Assembly: GCA_028689025.1 (NCBI GenBank)
Contig: JAQTXA010000003.1
Coordinates: forward strand, 1 to 64,000
DNA: 64,000 nt
Direction: 5' to 3'
DNA from: Aliarcobacter sp.
GTDB taxonomy: Bacteria; Campylobacterota; Campylobacteria; Campylobacterales; Arcobacteraceae
The stretch's first letter is position 1. Each line of letters begins with the position of its first letter. The position numbers and the translations under genes are program-made. Of the stretch, positions 62,050 through 64,000 are shown in pieces. The notes beneath the pieces are model-generated. The model was not told the DNA's origin and ran no database searches. It saw nothing but the letters and a program-made list of their open reading frames with translations.

Positions 62050-62964
62050 CTACTTAATAAAATATTCAATAATTTGAATATAGAAATATAATAAAGAAAC
62101 AAAAACTACACTTGAAATCAAAATTGATGCAGCAACATCATAAGGTTTACAATGGTATAAAGCAGCAAGATTTACATTATTAACAGCTAGGGGGACCATT
62201 AATTCCATAATTAAAATAGAAGCAACATAAGAGTTTAGATTTGTAAAATTTATTACAATAATTAAACCAATAAGAGGCAATAAAATATGCTTTACAAAAC
62301 TTATATGTAAAGCTGAATGCCAAGGTAAAACTTTTATTTTTACACTAGATAAGTACATTCCAAATATAAATAGTTGAATAACCATAGAAGTATATCCACC
62401 CATTTCAAGTGCACTATAAATATATTTATTAATAACTACACCTTGTGAGTTTATCAATAAAGCAAAAATGGCAAACCAAATTCCTGGTATTTTCATAATA
62501 GAAATTATTGCTTGCTTAATAGAAAATTGATCTCTAGCAAAAAAATAGACTGAAAAAATGTAGATAAATAAAGTATTGGCAATATTTATTATACTTGTAT
62601 ATGGCACAGATTCAATACCAAAAAGTGCAATTCCTAAAGGGATTCCAAGATTACCAGTATTTCCAATTAATGCAGTTGCTAAATACATAGATTGTTCTTG
62701 TCTTTGCGAAAAAATCTTTTTATTAATTAAAAGTAGGACAGATAAAGATATTAATAGAATAATAAAATATAAAATTGGAGAGATTACAAATTCATAATCA
62801 ATAGGTTTTTTAGTTAATCCCCAAAAAATTAAAATAGGTTGGAAAAAATATAAAGAGATTAAAACTAATGTTCTTTCATCTAACTGATTAGTGAAAATTT
62901 TTTTTGCAGTAAAACCTAATAAAATAAAAAAATAAATGGGTAAAACAGAGAATATAGCTTCGAT
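62050..62964 (-). CDS. AEC-family (auxin efflux carrier-like) transporter with non-standard start codon
   Basis: From the first in-frame ATG (62688) the protein would have only 212 residues. The frame stays open to 62973, and the added part reads 'EAIFSVLPIYFFILLGFTAK' and 'ISLYFFQPILIFWGLTKKP', a normal AEC N-terminus with two to three more helices. Full length would be about 304 residues, the family norm. No ATG, GTG or TTG occurs between the upstream TAG (62976-62974) and this N-terminus. ATC at 62964, six bases after AGGGA, is the likeliest start; ATT at 62967 is the other choice. It could be a start-codon mutation. Family members export small organic anions. The substrate is unknown. Confidence 0.72.
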   Translation of the reverse strand: MEAIFSVLPIYFFILLGFTAKKIFTNQLDERTLVLISLYFFQPILIFWGLTKKPIDYEFVISPILYFIILLISLSVLLLINKKIFSQRQEQSMYLATALIGNTGNLGIPLGIALFGIESVPYTSIINIANTLFIYIFSVYFFARDQFSIKQAIISIMKIPGIWFAIFALLINSQGVVINKYIYSALEMGGYTSMVIQLFIFGMYLSSVKIKVLPWHSALHISFVKHILLPLIGLIIVINFTNLNSYVASILIMELMVPLAVNNVNLAALYHCKPYDVAASILISSVVFVSLLYFYIQIIEYFIK

Positions 62965-63027
62965 AATAAGTCCCTAATAAAAAAATTTAGAGATTTTATC
63001 ATTAATGAGATAAATTTTAAGAAGAAT

Positions 63028-63050
63028 CATAAGTAGAAAATCTACTTATG
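63028..63050 (-). terminator. 10-bp hairpin terminator over the pit stop codon
   Basis: CATAAGTAGA (63028-63037) and TCTACTTATG (63041-63050) pair perfectly around AAA. The stop codon of the phosphate transporter gene (63048-63046) lies in the stem, and T-rich sequence follows on the minus strand. Confidence 0.7.
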
Positions 63051-64000
63051 AAATCATGATACCTTTAATCATAAAGAAAATAGCAGCAGCAAGAATAGCA
63101 GCAGCTGGTACAGTTATAATCCAAGCTGCAATAATTTTCTTAACTGCATCTCTTTTTACATATTTAGTACTTTTTGCATCTTTAACATCTTTTCTTTCTT
63201 GTTTAATTAATTCTTCTCTTTCATCAATTCTTTTATAAAGCTCAACAATTCTCATATAATTAGCTTTTGATTTGTCTTTTATTAACTCTAATCTATCTAA
63301 CTCTTCTTGCATAAGATCTAGTTCTCTTTTATGTCTTTTAAACTTTTTTCTTGTTTCTTGTAAAAATCTTTGTTCATTTGCATCAAGAAATTCTCTTAAA
63401 AATCCAACTCCAAAAACTCCACCAATAGCAATATGAGTAGATGATACAGGAAGACCTAATTGACTAGCAATAATAACAGTAATTGCAGCAGCCATTGCAA
63501 TTGAATAAGCTCGCATTTGGTCAAGTTCTGTAATCTCAGAACCTACAGTTTTAATAAGTTTTGGGCCATATAAAGCAAGACCAACTACAATACCAAAAGC
63601 ACCAACAGCCATAACCCATAAAGGAATAGAAACTTTTGATGAAATATCCGAATTCATAACAGCATCGTTTATTGCAGCAAGTGGACCAATTGCATTAGCA
63701 ACATCATTAGCACCGTGGGCAAATGATAATAAAGCAGCTGCAAAAATTAGTGGTAAATTAAATAAAGTATTTATAGATGCTCTATTATTTTGTAATTTTG
63801 ATGATGCTTTTGCAACTAATGGTTTTACAACAAAATAAATTCCAATTGCAATAGTTAAACCAATTAATAATGCTACTAAAAAGTTTACACTGATAATTGC
63901 TTTAAGACCTTTTAAAATAAGATATGTACTAAAAGACCAAGCCATGAAAGCAATTAATAAAGGAACAAATTTATTTGAAGCTGCTAACACATCCTCTTTA
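63046..64000 (-). CDS. pit: Inorganic phosphate transporter (Pit family), C-terminal part, cut by window edge
   Basis: The frame is open to the window end, so the GTG at 63990 is not taken as start. About 318 residues are visible. They include the second conserved signature 'SFAHGANDVANAIGPLAAIN', 'GLPVSSTHIAIGGVFGVGF' (STH motif), six or so membrane helices and a long charged cytosolic loop ('KRHKRELDLMQEELDRLEL') before the last helix. PiT proteins import phosphate as metal-phosphate with protons or sodium. The first signature and first helices lie beyond the edge. Confidence 0.9.
   Translation of the reverse strand, partial: KEDVLAASNKFVPLLIAFMAWSFSTYLILKGLKAIISVNFLVALLIGLTIAIGIYFVVKPLVAKASSKLQNNRASINTLFNLPLIFAAALLSFAHGANDVANAIGPLAAINDAVMNSDISSKVSIPLWVMAVGAFGIVVGLALYGPKLIKTVGSEITELDQMRAYSIAMAAAITVIIASQLGLPVSSTHIAIGGVFGVGFLREFLDANEQRFLQETRKKFKRHKRELDLMQEELDRLELIKDKSKANYMRIVELYKRIDEREELIKQERKDVKDAKSTKYVKRDAVKKIIAAWIITVPAAAILAAAIFFMIKGIMIS

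Overview
The window is AT-rich bacterial chromosome (roughly 28-30% G+C by eye, not computed). Genes are tightly packed, with many 4-base stop/start overlaps. Gene content points to Campylobacterota, most likely Arcobacteraceae: UbiA-type prenyltransferase of the MqnP kind, RNase J with an N-terminal extension, CusABC with a small Met-rich partner, HemJ, GGDEF/EAL proteins of the Arcobacter style. No species is claimed. No CRISPR array, insertion sequence, prophage or integrase was seen.

Layout. 1-2950 (+): end of a spermidine synthase, then coaE, dapF, purT. 2989-19568 (-): about 16 kb forming one long transcription unit that resembles a type IVb pilus locus. It runs from two pilin-like genes (19568 and 18890), through a third pilin-like gene and three of four paralogous secreted proteins, to a secretin lipoprotein, a GspF/PilC platform, a GspE/PilB ATPase and two inner-membrane assembly proteins. 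It ends with the fourth paralogue, an SH3-like exported protein and a degenerate histidine-kinase-like ATPase protein. Two of the paralogues carry RCC1-type beta-propeller repeats and look like adhesins. 19724-25181 (+): divergently transcribed diguanylate cyclase and FIST-PAS-GGDEF-EAL protein, so c-di-GMP enzymes sit back to back with the pilus genes. 25204-33858: tRNA-Arg(TCG), menaquinone prenyltransferase, then housekeeping genes (lipoprotein, miaA, rpmE, rsmI, rlmB, a hypothetical gene, an aminotransferase, hom, MATE exporter). 33891-42426 (-): a copper/silver block: a SCGTGKCG-repeat metal-binding peptide, YceI, CusA, CusB, CusC, a YtkA-like Met-rich protein, and a sensor kinase/response regulator pair. 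42531-47455 (-): RNA-binding protein, gltX, a 33-residue membrane peptide, rlmN, a nucleoside-phosphorylase-like gene, a SIMPL protein, hisF. 47529-55136 (+): rsmA, RNase J, kdsD, a pseudouridine synthase, rarA, hemJ, PIN-PhoH. 55410-58125 (+): a Phd/YefM-like gene behind three 12-bp repeats, followed by a two-subunit fumarate reductase-like flavoprotein and Fe-S protein without a membrane anchor. 58157-64000 (-): TRAP binding protein, BluB, a NifX-like protein, asnB, an AEC transporter whose reading frame lacks a normal start codon, and the end of a Pit phosphate transporter.

The most interesting region is the pilus locus. Its three pilin-like proteins begin directly with the hydrophobic helix, with no prepilin leader and no Glu5, and no prepilin peptidase gene is present in the window. 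It encodes one assembly ATPase and no PilT-like retraction ATPase. It also holds a four-member family of Sec-exported proteins, two of them fused to beta-propellers that end in the same C-terminal motif. Second in interest are the SCGTGKCG repeat protein in the copper block and the unusual fumarate reductase-like pair.
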